Of a DNA stretch of 47,550 nt, positions 33,199 to 42,284 are shown in pieces (within the stretch, counting starts at the first letter, position 1; every line of letters starts with the position of its first letter). Origin of the DNA: Boseongicola sp. (GTDB lineage: Bacteria > Pseudomonadota > Alphaproteobacteria > Rhodobacterales > Rhodobacteraceae); contig JAPPCV010000088.1 of the NCBI GenBank assembly GCA_028824715.1, positions 1-47,550 on the forward strand, written 5' to 3'. The notes under the pieces were generated by a model that was not told where the DNA came from, ran no database searches, and was given only the letters and a program-made list of their open reading frames with translations. The translations under genes and the position numbers were made by a program.

Positions 33199-34477
33199 GC
33201 CCGGCGCCACTGATTGCTTTGTCTATATCACGCTGCCCGGCACGAGCGCGTTCGTGACAGCGGGCCGCTTCGTGCTCGAACCGGGTCGCGGCGGGGTTCC
33301 GGTCGGGCGCTTCGTCTACGGCAAGAGCTACCTCGCCAATCCGGACGCAGTACCCATCGACCCGATCGATCTCAAGCTGGCCGGGACAACCTACCGCACG
33401 ACGGCGCTAAAGGGCGTGTTCGGCGCGCTGCGCGATGCCGGTCCTGACCATTGGGGGCGCCGCGTCATCGAAAAGCATGCTGGAATGCCACAGCTCGGAG
33501 AGATCGACTATCTGCTCTACGGACCCGATGACCGCGCAGGCGCGCTCGGATTCGGCCTTGGCCCCAAGCCCCCCGCTCCGCGAAGAGAGTTCAACAAGAC
33601 GCTCAATCTTGAAAGGCTGATCGCGGACGCCGACGCAATCATCGCCGGCGAAGACTTGCCGGACAGCCCGGAGGCCGGACAGGTCGAAGACCTGATGCTG
33701 GTCGGCACCTCGATGGGCGGTGCGCGCCCGAAAGCCGTCGTCGAGGATGCGGACGGGCTTTGGCTCGCAAAATTCAATCGCGGCGATGACAAGTGGAACC
33801 ACGCGCGTGTTGAGCACGCCATGCTTCGGCTCGCCAGCGCCTGCGGCGTCCGCACCGCCCAAAGCCGCATCGAGCGTGTTGCAGGCCGCGACGTGCTGCT
33901 CGTCAAGCGCTTCGACCGCGAAATGACAAATCACGGCTATCTGCGTGCCCGGATGATGAGTGGCCTGACGATCCTGCGCACCGAAGACACGCTCCAGCAC
34001 AGAGACCGCTGGTCCTACGTTCTGCTGGCCGAAGAGCTGCGCCGCATTTCGAGGCAACCGAAGGACGACGCCGGCGAACTGTTCCGCCGCATGGTCTTCA
34101 ATGCGCTGATCTCCAACACCGACGATCACCCGCGCAATCATGCCGTCATTGCAAGTGGCGCCGACTGGAGACTCTCCCCAGCCTACGACCTGACGCCGTC
34201 CGTGCCGGTGAGCCTTGAGCGCCGCGACCTTGCCATGACCAGCGGCGACATGGGCCGCTACGCGAACGCGCAGAACATGCTCTCACAGTGCGCCAGGTTC
34301 CATCTCAAGACCGACGAAGCCGCCGCAATCATCAACGCGATGGAGGGGCGGGTCAAAGCCAGCTGGCATGATATCGCCCGCCGCGAGGGCGTCACCGAAG
34401 CCGACTGCTCGAAGATCAGCGGCGCCTTCGCATATCCGGGATTTCGACTGGCTCCCGAGAAGGCGGCGCAGGCTTGA
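33188..34477 (+). CDS. hipA: HipA-type serine/threonine kinase toxin
   Basis: The 429-residue protein has both HipA domains. The N-terminal subdomain is at about 30-130 (GVFGALRDAGPDHWGRRVIE) and the kinase-like part contains the P-loop-like GGARPKA, the catalytic loop NTDDHPRNHA and the metal site LSPAYDLTP. Catalytic Asp and Asn residues appear intact, so the toxin should be active. HipA kinases phosphorylate aminoacyl-tRNA synthetases and induce growth arrest; the target here is unknown. ATG 33188 overlaps the hipB stop, giving coupled translation. Confidence 0.87.
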   Translation: MTSEPGATDCFVYITLPGTSAFVTAGRFVLEPGRGGVPVGRFVYGKSYLANPDAVPIDPIDLKLAGTTYRTTALKGVFGALRDAGPDHWGRRVIEKHAGMPQLGEIDYLLYGPDDRAGALGFGLGPKPPAPRREFNKTLNLERLIADADAIIAGEDLPDSPEAGQVEDLMLVGTSMGGARPKAVVEDADGLWLAKFNRGDDKWNHARVEHAMLRLASACGVRTAQSRIERVAGRDVLLVKRFDREMTNHGYLRARMMSGLTILRTEDTLQHRDRWSYVLLAEELRRISRQPKDDAGELFRRMVFNALISNTDDHPRNHAVIASGADWRLSPAYDLTPSVPVSLERRDLAMTSGDMGRYANAQNMLSQCARFHLKTDEAAAIINAMEGRVKASWHDIARREGVTEADCSKISGAFAYPGFRLAPEKAAQA

Positions 34478-34870
34478 GCACGTGCGGCGACAATGTCCCC
34501 CTCAGTTCATTCGCTGCGCCGCCGATGTTCTCGGGGACAGAGAGCATGGCCCGTCCGGCAAGAAAGTCGTCGAATCCACGTCGGTTCCTGGCGGCAGAGC
34601 ACGATTTGAACATTCCCCACGCGAGCACACGCTTTGGGGCACAAGACAAACGTACGGTCGCTTCCTGCTGCTTCAGGAATGATCGGCAGGAACTCGAAGG
34701 CACTCTGCGGCAATCCAACTCTTCGCTTGTTCACGACTTCTTGCAAATTGTGACCAGCCCCTGCGTGCGCTATGTGTGCAATGCGGTGTCGTAGACGAGC
34801 GGGTCCGGCGATCTTGGGGAGCATGCCCTTAGTGTAGAAGTCGACATCAACAGTTTGAAACAAACGAAAA
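34478..34870. other. intergenic region without recognisable gene
   Basis: The 393 bases between hipA and dusA have several short open frames on both strands, none with a start, ribosome site and family motif together. A minus-strand frame (HIAHAGAGHNLQE) faintly resembles the end of an alpha/beta hydrolase, but I do not call it. AT-rich sequence at 34835-34870 probably contains the dusA promoter. Confidence 0.4.
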
Positions 34871-35890
34871 ATGGGAATGCTTCAACACTCCAGACTTTCC
34901 GTTGCACCGATGATGGACTGGACGGATCGGCATTGCCGGTACCTGCACCGGCTCATGTCGCGCCGTGCACGGCTCTATACCGAGATGGTGACGTCCGCCG
35001 CATTGGTTCGCGGCAACGCCAGGCATCTCGTCGCGTTCGACGAGGCTGAACGTCCGTTGGCCCTGCAGCTTGGCGGCTCGGACCCGTCCGAGCTGGCCGA
35101 AGCCGCGCGGATTGCCGCTGCCGAGGGTTATGACGAGGTCAACCTGAACGTCGGCTGTCCTTCCGAAAGAGTGCAGTCGGGAACGTTTGGCGCCGTGCTC
35201 ATGAAGAGGCCTGAACTGGTGGCAGAGTGCCTGGCGGCCATGCGATCGGCTGTCACGGTTCCGGTCACGGTCAAGTGCCGGATCGGAGTCGATGACCAGG
35301 ATCCTGCCGTCGTGCTTCCGGACTTCCTGCAGCGTGTCAGGGATGTTGGCGTGACGACCGTGGCGGTCCATGCGCGAAAGGCGTGGCTCCAAGGGCTCAA
35401 CCCGAAGCAGAATCGCGAAATTCCGCCTTTGGACCATGACCTTGTCTGCGAAATGAAGGACCGGTTTCCGGATCTCGGGATCATCTCGAACGGCGGCATC
35501 GCGTCCCTGGAACAGGCACGCGCGCTGCTGGGCAGGGGCATGGACGGCGTCATGATCGGGCGGGCCGCCTATCAGTCGCCTTGGCGTATCCTCGGCACGG
35601 CTGACCCCGACATCTTCGGAGAGAGGCCGCCATTCCTCTCGCCAGTGGAAGTGGTTCACGCCATGTGCCCCTACATCGAGCGTCACGTCGGCGACGGTGG
35701 CCGTCTCCATGCCGTGACGCGGCACATGCTCGGCCTCTTCGCAGGGCGTGCTGGTGCACGTCGCTGGCGGCGCAGCCTCTCCGAGCACGTTCGTGAAGAC
35801 GGGGCGGGGGTTGAAGTCGTGCTTGAAGCTCTTGAAGCGGTCGCGCAGTCCGCCAGGGACGGAGAGATGCATGTCGGCAGGGCTGCCTGA
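34871..35890 (+). CDS. dusA: tRNA-dihydrouridine(20/20a) synthase
   Basis: The 339-residue flavoenzyme reduces uridine 20 and 20a of tRNA to dihydrouridine. The FMN-binding N-terminus reads RLSVAPMMDWTDRHCRYL, the catalytic proton donor is Cys96 in NLNVGCPSERVQSGTFGAVLM, and phosphate-binding motifs SNGGI and MIGRAAY follow. The R-V-Q-S-G-x-F-G context is typical of DusA rather than DusB or DusC. ATG 34871 is followed by a second ATG at 34877, and either may be used. It is a chromosomal housekeeping gene between accessory blocks. Confidence 0.9.
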   Translation: MGMLQHSRLSVAPMMDWTDRHCRYLHRLMSRRARLYTEMVTSAALVRGNARHLVAFDEAERPLALQLGGSDPSELAEAARIAAAEGYDEVNLNVGCPSERVQSGTFGAVLMKRPELVAECLAAMRSAVTVPVTVKCRIGVDDQDPAVVLPDFLQRVRDVGVTTVAVHARKAWLQGLNPKQNREIPPLDHDLVCEMKDRFPDLGIISNGGIASLEQARALLGRGMDGVMIGRAAYQSPWRILGTADPDIFGERPPFLSPVEVVHAMCPYIERHVGDGGRLHAVTRHMLGLFAGRAGARRWRRSLSEHVREDGAGVEVVLEALEAVAQSARDGEMHVGRAA

Positions 35891-35949
35891 CGCGCAACCT
35901 GCAGGAGCGGCCAGGAGATCGGATGCCTGAAGGCGGGATGCGGCGCGGT

Positions 35950-36330
35950 TCTGTCCGGAAGCTGCTTTGCCTGAAGTCCCGGCGGAATCGGCAAGTCGTT
36001 CCATTCAGGCATTTCGCGTATCCGCTTCTGTATTGATTTCCCAGTGAGCGTCGATGCAATCCGCGGTTCTCGGTCGGGAACCTCGGTGCCTCCATGCCCG
36101 GTGACCACGGCCTTGAACCAGCGCACCGGTTCCGGAGTTCCGTCGCCGGCCTGGCACCGGCCGGCCTGAGGCATCCGGTCCGCGCCCTTCGAGAGAACGA
36201 CCGATCCTGTCGACACCCAACCGATGCATTCGCTGCGTGATCGACCTGCGTGCACCCTCGGAGACTTGCAGGTTTGCCAGGTCCCGGCCGGCCCAAAGCC
36301 GATTGATTCTCGGGTCTCGATCGAATTCAA
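35950..36330 (-). pseudogene. decayed aldo/keto reductase gene
   Basis: Minus-strand fragments in shifting frames match the intact aldo/keto reductase at 39376-40338. At about 36225-36330 FDRDPR.. and ARRSITQRMHRLGVDRIG correspond to LDRE.. and ARRSIEQSLARLGVDKVG; at 36160-36200 GADRMP matches exactly; at 35960-36035 IREMPEWNDLPIPPGL corresponds to VREMLEWNDMPVPPDL. About 90 residues between the second and third motifs are deleted. It is a diverged paralogue, not a fresh copy. It lies just before the second TRAP operon, while the intact gene lies just after it. Confidence 0.75.
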
Positions 36331-36411
36331 TGATCGAGTCTGGACGGCGTTTGCCCGCATTGTCACGATTCGGGCGTGCGCCTGCATTTGAGCGAAACAG
36401 GGAGAAAAGAG

Positions 36412-37422
36412 ATGCTTGCAATTCTTCGCCGGACTCTGTCCGCGGCGCTATTTCTGGGAATGTCCGCCGGGGCCGTGTTTGCGGCCGAATGGAAATTCAA
36501 CAATGGGCTTCCGGAAGGCCGCGGAGAGTCAGCGCAACTTGAGACCTTTGCTGCGGACGTCGCCGAGCTGAGCGGCGGCAGCCTCATGATCGACGTCTTC
36601 CACGGCGGTTCCCTGAACCTGAAGGACAACGACGTGGCGCGCTGGCTGCCCCGTGGGGCGGTCGAAATGGGCCTGGTCTGGGCGAACTACCTCGGTCGCG
36701 ACGTTCCCGCCCTGAACGCGGTGATGATCCAGGGGTCGGTCGGCAGCCCCGAGGAACTGATTTCCGCGCTGCCTGAAATCCAGGAGATCTACGCCGAGGT
36801 GCTGGGCGAAATGGGCATCGTGCCGACCGGGTTCATGGCCCTGCCGCTCCTGAAGGCCTCGATCTTCTGCCGCGAGGAGCCGGTTCAGTCGCTTGACGAC
36901 CTCAGGAAGAAGAAGCTGCGCGTCTGGAGCAACGACCAGGTCGAAACCTTCACCAAGCTTGGCGTCTCGGCCCAGATCGTTGGCCAGAACGATCTGTACG
37001 TGGCGCTCCAGACCGGTGTCGTGGATTGCGCCGTCTATCCCGCGCTCTTCGCGCACACGATCTCGCTTCAGGAAGTGACCAAGTACGCCTCCTACCTCTA
37101 TCCGGTGGCAGGTGTTCCCTATGTCCTGGGCGCGTCGAAGGGTGCGTGGGACAGCCTCAGCGACGCCGAGCGCGAGGCCGTCACCACCGCGGCCGCCCGT
37201 GTCTGGGAGCGCACCAACGAGTACTCGAAGGCGGAGGAGAACGAGCAGGCTGCCCGTGCCAGGCTGGCCGAGCAGGGAATCGAGTTCCTCGAGCCGTTCT
37301 CCGACGAAGATCGCGCCGCGTTCCTGGGTGCCGCCTCCGCCACGTGGCAGGAGATGGCCGAGGAAGCAGGGGGCAAGGCGCCCGAGTATCGCCAGAGAAT
37401 CCTCGGAGTCCTCGGACGCTGA
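36412..37422 (+). CDS. TRAP transporter substrate-binding protein (DctP family)
   Basis: The 336-residue periplasmic protein has a signal peptide ([23 protein letters not shown], cleaved before AEWKFNN). The mature sequence carries DctP features: DVFHGGSLN, a [12 protein letters not shown] segment in which an arginine may bind the substrate carboxylate, and [21 protein letters not shown] is a good ribosome site for ATG 36412. It is followed directly by separate DctQ and DctM genes. The nearby aldose-oxidising genes suggest a sugar acid ligand, as inference. Confidence 0.87.
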   Translation: MLAILRRTLSAALFLGMSAGAVFAAEWKFNNGLPEGRGESAQLETFAADVAELSGGSLMIDVFHGGSLNLKDNDVARWLPRGAVEMGLVWANYLGRDVPALNAVMIQGSVGSPEELISALPEIQEIYAEVLGEMGIVPTGFMALPLLKASIFCREEPVQSLDDLRKKKLRVWSNDQVETFTKLGVSAQIVGQNDLYVALQTGVVDCAVYPALFAHTISLQEVTKYASYLYPVAGVPYVLGASKGAWDSLSDAEREAVTTAAARVWERTNEYSKAEENEQAARARLAEQGIEFLEPFSDEDRAAFLGAASATWQEMAEEAGGKAPEYRQRILGVLGR

Positions 37423-37424
37423 GC

Positions 37425-37958
37425 TTGGACGACCGCAGGAAAGGGGACGGGCGCGCGGCATCCTCGAGCCGCATCGAGGGCCTGCTGGCGCCTGTCTTCG
37501 TCGCCATGGCTGTAATGGCGGCACTGGCCGGCGGCGCGATCGTCGTCCTGATCGGCGCAAGCGTGACAATGCGGTACTTCGCGTTCGCCCCGTTCCGGTT
37601 CACCGAAGAGCTTGTCGGGCTCCTGATGACGGCCGCGTTCTTTCTCGCCTTGCCACTCGCCACGCTTCGTGCCGAGCATGTTCGCGTGCTCGTGCTTGTC
37701 TCCATGCTGCCGGACAGGGCGGCGCGTTCGGTCGGCATTCTGGCGGCACTCTTCGGCGCCGCGTTCTGCCTGTGGTTTCTCGCGCTCTGCCTTCCCTGGC
37801 TGGAGTTCGCGATTGACCGCAACATCAAGACCGAGGTCGGCCGCCTGCTGATGTATCCCTGGATGGCGTTGCTCCCCTTGTCCATGGCCTTGAGCATGGT
37901 GGCGTTCCTGACGCGCGGCGCGTCGGCTGGCGGCGGGCGGGACACGGGCCAGTCCTGA
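37425..37958 (+). CDS. TRAP transporter small permease (DctQ family)
   Basis: The 177-residue protein has four membrane helices in the DctQ pattern, with RYFAFAPFRFTEELVGLLMT as the conserved region after helix 1 and LRAEHVRVLVL between helices 2 and 3. I use TTG 37425, two bases after the binding-protein stop, because the next ATG (37506) would remove the start of the first helix; the start is uncertain. It bridges binding protein and large permease in the second TRAP system. Confidence 0.82.
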   Translation: MDDRRKGDGRAASSSRIEGLLAPVFVAMAVMAALAGGAIVVLIGASVTMRYFAFAPFRFTEELVGLLMTAAFFLALPLATLRAEHVRVLVLVSMLPDRAARSVGILAALFGAAFCLWFLALCLPWLEFAIDRNIKTEVGRLLMYPWMALLPLSMALSMVAFLTRGASAGGGRDTGQS

Positions 37959-37976
37959 CAAGGCAGAAGGAAAGCG

Positions 37977-39272
37977 ATGTTCAGTTTCTGGGGGCTACTG
38001 GTCGGCGGCCTGGCGGTTCTCGCAGGCTCGGGGCTTGCCCTGGGCGCGGCGCTTGGCCTCACCGGGCTGCTGATCCTTCACTTCCTTGCCGGCGGGTCGA
38101 CCTATGTCGCGGTCGACGCTGTCTGGAACGTGCTGAACTCCTTCACGCTCAGCGCGATTCCGCTCTTCATCATGCTGGGCGAGATCATGCTGCGGAGCGG
38201 AGTCAGCGAGAGAATCTACACGGCGCTGGTGCCTCTCTTCCAGCGGGTTCCCGGTGGGCTGCTGCACACCAACATCGCCGTCTGCACGCTCTTTGGCGCG
38301 GTCAGCGGATCAAGCCTGTCAACCGCAGCGGCGGTAGGATCCGTCGCCTACCCCGAGATGACCGAACGCGGCTATGACCGACGGATGGTCGTCGCGTCGC
38401 TGGCCGGCGGCGGAACACTCGGCCTGCTGATCCCGCCCAGCCTTTCGTTGTTGATCTACGGCGCGTTGACCGAAACCTCCATCGGGCGACTGTTCCTGGC
38501 CGGCCTCGTGCCCGGCCTGCTCTTCGCGGCGATGTTCATGCTCTACATCTTCGTGCGTTGCCTGTCCCGGCCAGACCTTTCCCCAAGGGGGGATGCCGCC
38601 GCCGGCTTGAAGACGATTCTGCTCAAGCTCCTGAGCCTGTGGCCTTTCCTGCTGCTGATCCTGGCAATCATGGGCAGCATAGCGTTCGGACTCGCGACTC
38701 CGACAGAGGCCGCTGGGATCGGGGTGATCGCGACGATGGTCGTGGGCCGGTTCTGGGGCACCCTGACCCTGAAGACGCTGGTCGAGAGCTTCTATGCCGC
38801 GATCCTGCTCTTCGCTTCGATCGCGTTCGTCGTCATGGGCGCAACCATTCTTGCACAGTCCGTGAGCCTCCTTGGCGTTCCGCAGTCAATCCTCGAGGCT
38901 GTGCGCGCCGCCGATCTCGGGCCGGTGCAGGTGCTTGCGCTGGTCGTGCTGATCTATCTTGTGCTGGGCTGCTTCTTCGACGGGCTTTCGCTGATGATCA
39001 TGACGCTTCCGATCGTGGTGCCGCTCATGGTCGGGCTTGGTTACGATGCGGTCTGGCTGGGCGTCATCATCACCGTCCTGATCGAGATCGGACAGGTCAC
39101 GCCGCCCGTGGGGCTCAATCTGTCCGTCCTTGTCTCCGTCACGAAGGAGAGAGTGTCGCTTGGCGAAGCCGCCGTCGCCACGATACCCTACTGGCTGATC
39201 CTGCTTGCGGGAATCGCGGGTCTGGCAGCGCTGCCGCAGATTGCGCTCTTCCTGCCTGCGCTCCTCATGTGA
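37977..39272 (+). CDS. TRAP transporter large permease (DctM family)
   Basis: The 431-residue, roughly 12-helix permease shows the DctM signatures AVSGSSLSTAAAVGSVAYPEM, GTLGLLIPPSLSLLIYG and IGQVTPPVGLNLSVL. It couples sodium or proton entry to substrate import. It starts 18 bases after the small permease gene with AAGGAAAG upstream. It converges with the aldo/keto reductase gene. Confidence 0.92.
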   Translation: MFSFWGLLVGGLAVLAGSGLALGAALGLTGLLILHFLAGGSTYVAVDAVWNVLNSFTLSAIPLFIMLGEIMLRSGVSERIYTALVPLFQRVPGGLLHTNIAVCTLFGAVSGSSLSTAAAVGSVAYPEMTERGYDRRMVVASLAGGGTLGLLIPPSLSLLIYGALTETSIGRLFLAGLVPGLLFAAMFMLYIFVRCLSRPDLSPRGDAAAGLKTILLKLLSLWPFLLLILAIMGSIAFGLATPTEAAGIGVIATMVVGRFWGTLTLKTLVESFYAAILLFASIAFVVMGATILAQSVSLLGVPQSILEAVRAADLGPVQVLALVVLIYLVLGCFFDGLSLMIMTLPIVVPLMVGLGYDAVWLGVIITVLIEIGQVTPPVGLNLSVLVSVTKERVSLGEAAVATIPYWLILLAGIAGLAALPQIALFLPALLM

Positions 39273-39352
39273 CGCGCGACGGTGATGGCTCGACTCCGAT
39301 CACCGGTCCGATGGATTGCGATAGTCGGCTTGCAGGGGGCGTGGACCGCTAC

Positions 39353-39366
39353 GGGCTGCGCAGCCC
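39353..39366. terminator. palindrome between convergent TRAP and aldo/keto reductase genes
   Basis: GGGCTGCGCAGCCC is a perfect 14-base palindrome ten bases beyond the reductase stop and 81 beyond the permease stop. It could be a bidirectional terminator, but the loop would be minimal and only a short TT follows. Confidence 0.25.
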
Positions 39367-39375
39367 TTCATGCCG

Positions 39376-40338
39376 CTAGCCGGGGCGATAGTCCCTGTGC
39401 GCCTCGGGATCGTCCACGCTGTAGGGCAGGGCGCCGAGCGCCTCCGGAAGGTCCGGCGGCACAGGCATGTCGTTCCATTCGAGCATTTCGCGAACCCGCT
39501 CCGGCCTTGAAACCCCCACGATCGTCGACGTGATTCTCGGGTCCCGGGTGGAAAACTGCAGGGCGGCCGCCCCAGGGGCGACTCCATGCTCGGCCACCAG
39601 TGCCTCGATCCGGCGCACCGGTTCCAGTGCGGTCTCGTCGGCCGGGCTGTAGCTGATCTTCGGCATCCGGTCCGCGCCCTTCGCAAGAACGCCGCCCGCA
39701 AAGGGTGCTGCGTTCAGTATCGCGATCCCCTGCCTGCTGGCAAATTCGAACAATTCGTCCGCCGATCGGTTCAGCAAGGTCCAGCGGTTGTGGTTGATGA
39801 GAGCGTCGAACGGCCTTTCCCTCAGGATGGGCAACATCATGTCGACCCGCCCCATGGCCAGGCCGACGGCATCGGCGATGCCTTCCTCCTTCATCTTGAA
39901 GAGCTCGTCGAGCGCACCGCCTTCGCGCGTGATCTCGCCAAGGTCCGCTGCGTGCTCCGGGTCGTGCAGGTGCAGGAGGCCGACCTTGTCGACGCCAAGA
40001 CGTGCAAGGCTTTGCTCGATCGATCGGCGCGCCTGGCCGGCATCGAACCTTCCGGTCTCCATTTCGCGGTCGAGCTTGGTCGAGATCACGAACCCTTCGG
40101 GCAACCCGCCACGGGCGCGGATTGCTTCGCCGATCCGAATCTCGCTTCTGCCAAATCCGTAGTTGTTCGACGTGTCGAGGCAATTCACGGGCCCTTCGAA
40201 GATGGCGTCGAGGGTCGCACGGGCGCGGTCCTCGTCCACGCCGTAGCCATATGTGTCCGGCATGTGCCCGAGTGCCGAGGTGCCGAACATGATCGGCGTG
40301 AGTTCAACTGGCGTCTTTCCGATGGCGCGACGTTCCAT
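39376..40338 (-). CDS. aldo/keto reductase (D-threo-aldose 1-dehydrogenase-like)
   Basis: The 320-residue TIM-barrel enzyme contains the catalytic tetrad of aldo/keto reductases: Asp and Tyr in DTSNNYGFGRSE, Lys in ISTKLDRE, and His in LLHLHDPE. The overall form resembles D-threo-aldose 1-dehydrogenase/L-fucose dehydrogenase, which oxidise aldoses to lactones. It follows an SDR gene by nine bases and an SMP-30-type lactonase gene is just upstream, an arrangement fitting aldose to lactone to aldonate. A decayed relative lies at 35950-36330. Confidence 0.87.
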   Translation of the reverse strand: MERRAIGKTPVELTPIMFGTSALGHMPDTYGYGVDEDRARATLDAIFEGPVNCLDTSNNYGFGRSEIRIGEAIRARGGLPEGFVISTKLDREMETGRFDAGQARRSIEQSLARLGVDKVGLLHLHDPEHAADLGEITREGGALDELFKMKEEGIADAVGLAMGRVDMMLPILRERPFDALINHNRWTLLNRSADELFEFASRQGIAILNAAPFAGGVLAKGADRMPKISYSPADETALEPVRRIEALVAEHGVAPGAAALQFSTRDPRITSTIVGVSRPERVREMLEWNDMPVPPDLPEALGALPYSVDDPEAHRDYRPG

Positions 40339-40347
40339 GGCTCCTCC

Positions 40348-41103
40348 TCAGATCGAGCCGGCTTCGACCATGTAGTTGCTTGCCGTGCACATGGCCGCGT
40401 CGTCCGAGGCCAGAAAGAGGACCATGCGGGCGACGTACTGGGGTTCGATCAGGTCGGGCAGGCACTGTCTTTCCCTGTGAGCGGCAAGGGCTTCCGGCGT
40501 GGCCCAGAGCTCTTTCTGCCGCTCGGTCATGATCCAGCCAGGAACAACGGCATTGACCCGGATTCGATGCTTTCCAAGGTCGCGTGCCATGGTGCGCGTC
40601 AGGCCATGAACTGCGGACTTGGCCGTGGCGTATGCGGGAAAGCCGCCGCCGGCTTCCCACCAGCTGTTCGAGCCGAGATTTATGATGGACCCGCCGCCGG
40701 CCTCGATCATGCCTGGAGCCACTGCCTGGATCGCGAAGAACATGTGGCGGAGGTTAGTGGCCTGGCGTTCGTCCCAGTATTCCGGGGTCACGTCCTTCCA
40801 GTCGTGGCGGTCGTCGCGGGCCGCATTGTTGACCAGCACGGCAGCGTTTCCCATTCGGCTTGCGAGCGCGGCGATCGCTCTTTTCTGCGCGTCGATGTCG
40901 CGAAGGTCACAGGTCTCAAAGTCGACGGTGCCATCGATGCTTGCAACCAGCGCGGCACTGCCCTCGGCATCAAGGTCGAGGAATCCGACCTTGGCGCCCT
41001 GGGCCGCGAATGCCCGGACGATCTCGGCCCCGATGCCCTGTGCGCCGCCGGTCACCAGGACAGTCTTGCCTCGCAAGCTGGGAAAGATGGCGAATTCGGG
41101 CAC
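40348..41103 (-). CDS. SDR family oxidoreductase
   Basis: The 251-residue classical SDR has VTGGAQGIGAEI, the NNAARDDR motif, a catalytic serine in NLGSNSWWEAGG (serine followed by an unusual tryptophan pair) and YATAK. The NNAARDDRHxW pattern resembles sugar and sugar-acid dehydrogenases such as D-xylose or L-arabinose/galactose dehydrogenases. I choose GTG 41103, preceded by GGAGGTG; the frame is open further upstream without family match. It forms an operon with the aldo/keto reductase downstream. Confidence 0.85.
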   Translation of the reverse strand: MPEFAIFPSLRGKTVLVTGGAQGIGAEIVRAFAAQGAKVGFLDLDAEGSAALVASIDGTVDFETCDLRDIDAQKRAIAALASRMGNAAVLVNNAARDDRHDWKDVTPEYWDERQATNLRHMFFAIQAVAPGMIEAGGGSIINLGSNSWWEAGGGFPAYATAKSAVHGLTRTMARDLGKHRIRVNAVVPGWIMTERQKELWATPEALAAHRERQCLPDLIEPQYVARMVLFLASDDAAMCTASNYMVEAGSI

Positions 41104-41254
41104 GGCACCTCCTGGGAGAAAGGCGGGGATCACATTGCCCGACCTACGCTTTCGAGAGGATGCTGGCAAGCCGTCGCGGGTCGGCTGTCGGTCCGCGAGT
41201 TCTCGTAGCGCCGTTGCCGCCGGGCGCGATGCTTCGGGGCGATTCCTTCGGTCG

Positions 41255-42130
41255 TTACCCCTTGAAGCGCGCCTGGGGGAGGCCTTGCACGCCAAGCCCG
41301 GAAATCGCGAAAAGCGATCCTGCCTCCGGCTGATTCCGTCCTGCGCTCAGGCCAACCCCCAGTGAAGTGACGAAGAGCGTATCAAGGTTCCTTCCGCCGA
41401 ACATTGGTCGCGAGGGGCGCTCGACGGGAAGGTCAACCGTCATGTCGACACCACCCTTGGGCGTGATCCGGTAGAGCTGCCAGCCGTCAATTCCCGCCTG
41501 CCAGTAGCAGCCGTCGGCATCGACTGTCGCGCCATCCGGACGCCCGGCAACGTTTCGGGTATCGAAGAACACTTCCGGCACGCCTGGAGTGCCGGTGTCA
41601 GGATCATAGCTTGCGCGCCAGATCGTGCGTACCGCCTTGTTGCTGTCAGAGAAGTACATTGTCCGTCCATCAGGCGAAAACGCGAGGCCGTTGGTCGTGA
41701 AGAAACCGTCTCTCCAGGGTGTGACCTCCAAGCTCGTGTCAAGACAGTAGAAGCGTCCCATGCGCTCCGGGTCGCCGCCATCCTTCATGGTTCCGGCCCA
41801 GAACCTGCCCCTCGTGTCGGTCGCACCGTCATTGAAGCGATTCATCGGGAGATGCGCTTCGGGGTCCGTGATCGGCCGGCGCTGGCTGCTGTCAGGATCG
41901 AAGAACCAGAAGCCCGATTTCGCAGCCAGAACCAGGCCGCCGGCCTCGCGCACCGCAAGGCAGCCAACGGGCTCGCCATAGTCAATCGTGGTGTTCCGGC
42001 CACTCGAAGGGTCGAAGCGGTGAATCAGTCCGGCCGGAATGTCCACCCACCAGAGCACCTGACCTCGATCATCCCAGACGGCCCCTTCGCCAACCTGGCT
42101 TCGGCTTGGGACGACGCATTCTGCTTTCAT
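41255..42130 (-). CDS. SMP-30/gluconolactonase/LRE family lactonase
   Basis: The 291-residue six-bladed propeller has the metal ligands expected for SMP-30 lactonases: Glu in VGEGAVW, Asn in NRFNDGATD, Asn in TTNGLAFSPDG and Asp in GRPDGATVDADG. It would hydrolyse a sugar lactone to the aldonate in the cytoplasm. With the SDR and aldo/keto reductase downstream it forms a coherent non-phosphorylative sugar oxidation set. The 151-base gap to the SDR may hold a promoter. Confidence 0.88.
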   Translation of the reverse strand: MKAECVVPSRSQVGEGAVWDDRGQVLWWVDIPAGLIHRFDPSSGRNTTIDYGEPVGCLAVREAGGLVLAAKSGFWFFDPDSSQRRPITDPEAHLPMNRFNDGATDTRGRFWAGTMKDGGDPERMGRFYCLDTSLEVTPWRDGFFTTNGLAFSPDGRTMYFSDSNKAVRTIWRASYDPDTGTPGVPEVFFDTRNVAGRPDGATVDADGCYWQAGIDGWQLYRITPKGGVDMTVDLPVERPSRPMFGGRNLDTLFVTSLGVGLSAGRNQPEAGSLFAISGLGVQGLPQARFKG

Positions 42131-42284
42131 GGGGCGGGGCCTTTCCCCAAGCCGCTAATTCGCCGGCCCAGGGCCGATGATCAAGAGATGGAACTCCACT
42201 TTGCGAAGGGTGCGCCGTGGCCCTGGCGATGTCAAAGATGTTGTTCTGTTCACGGGGTAGACGAACGAGGTTCGGCGGTGCTTC

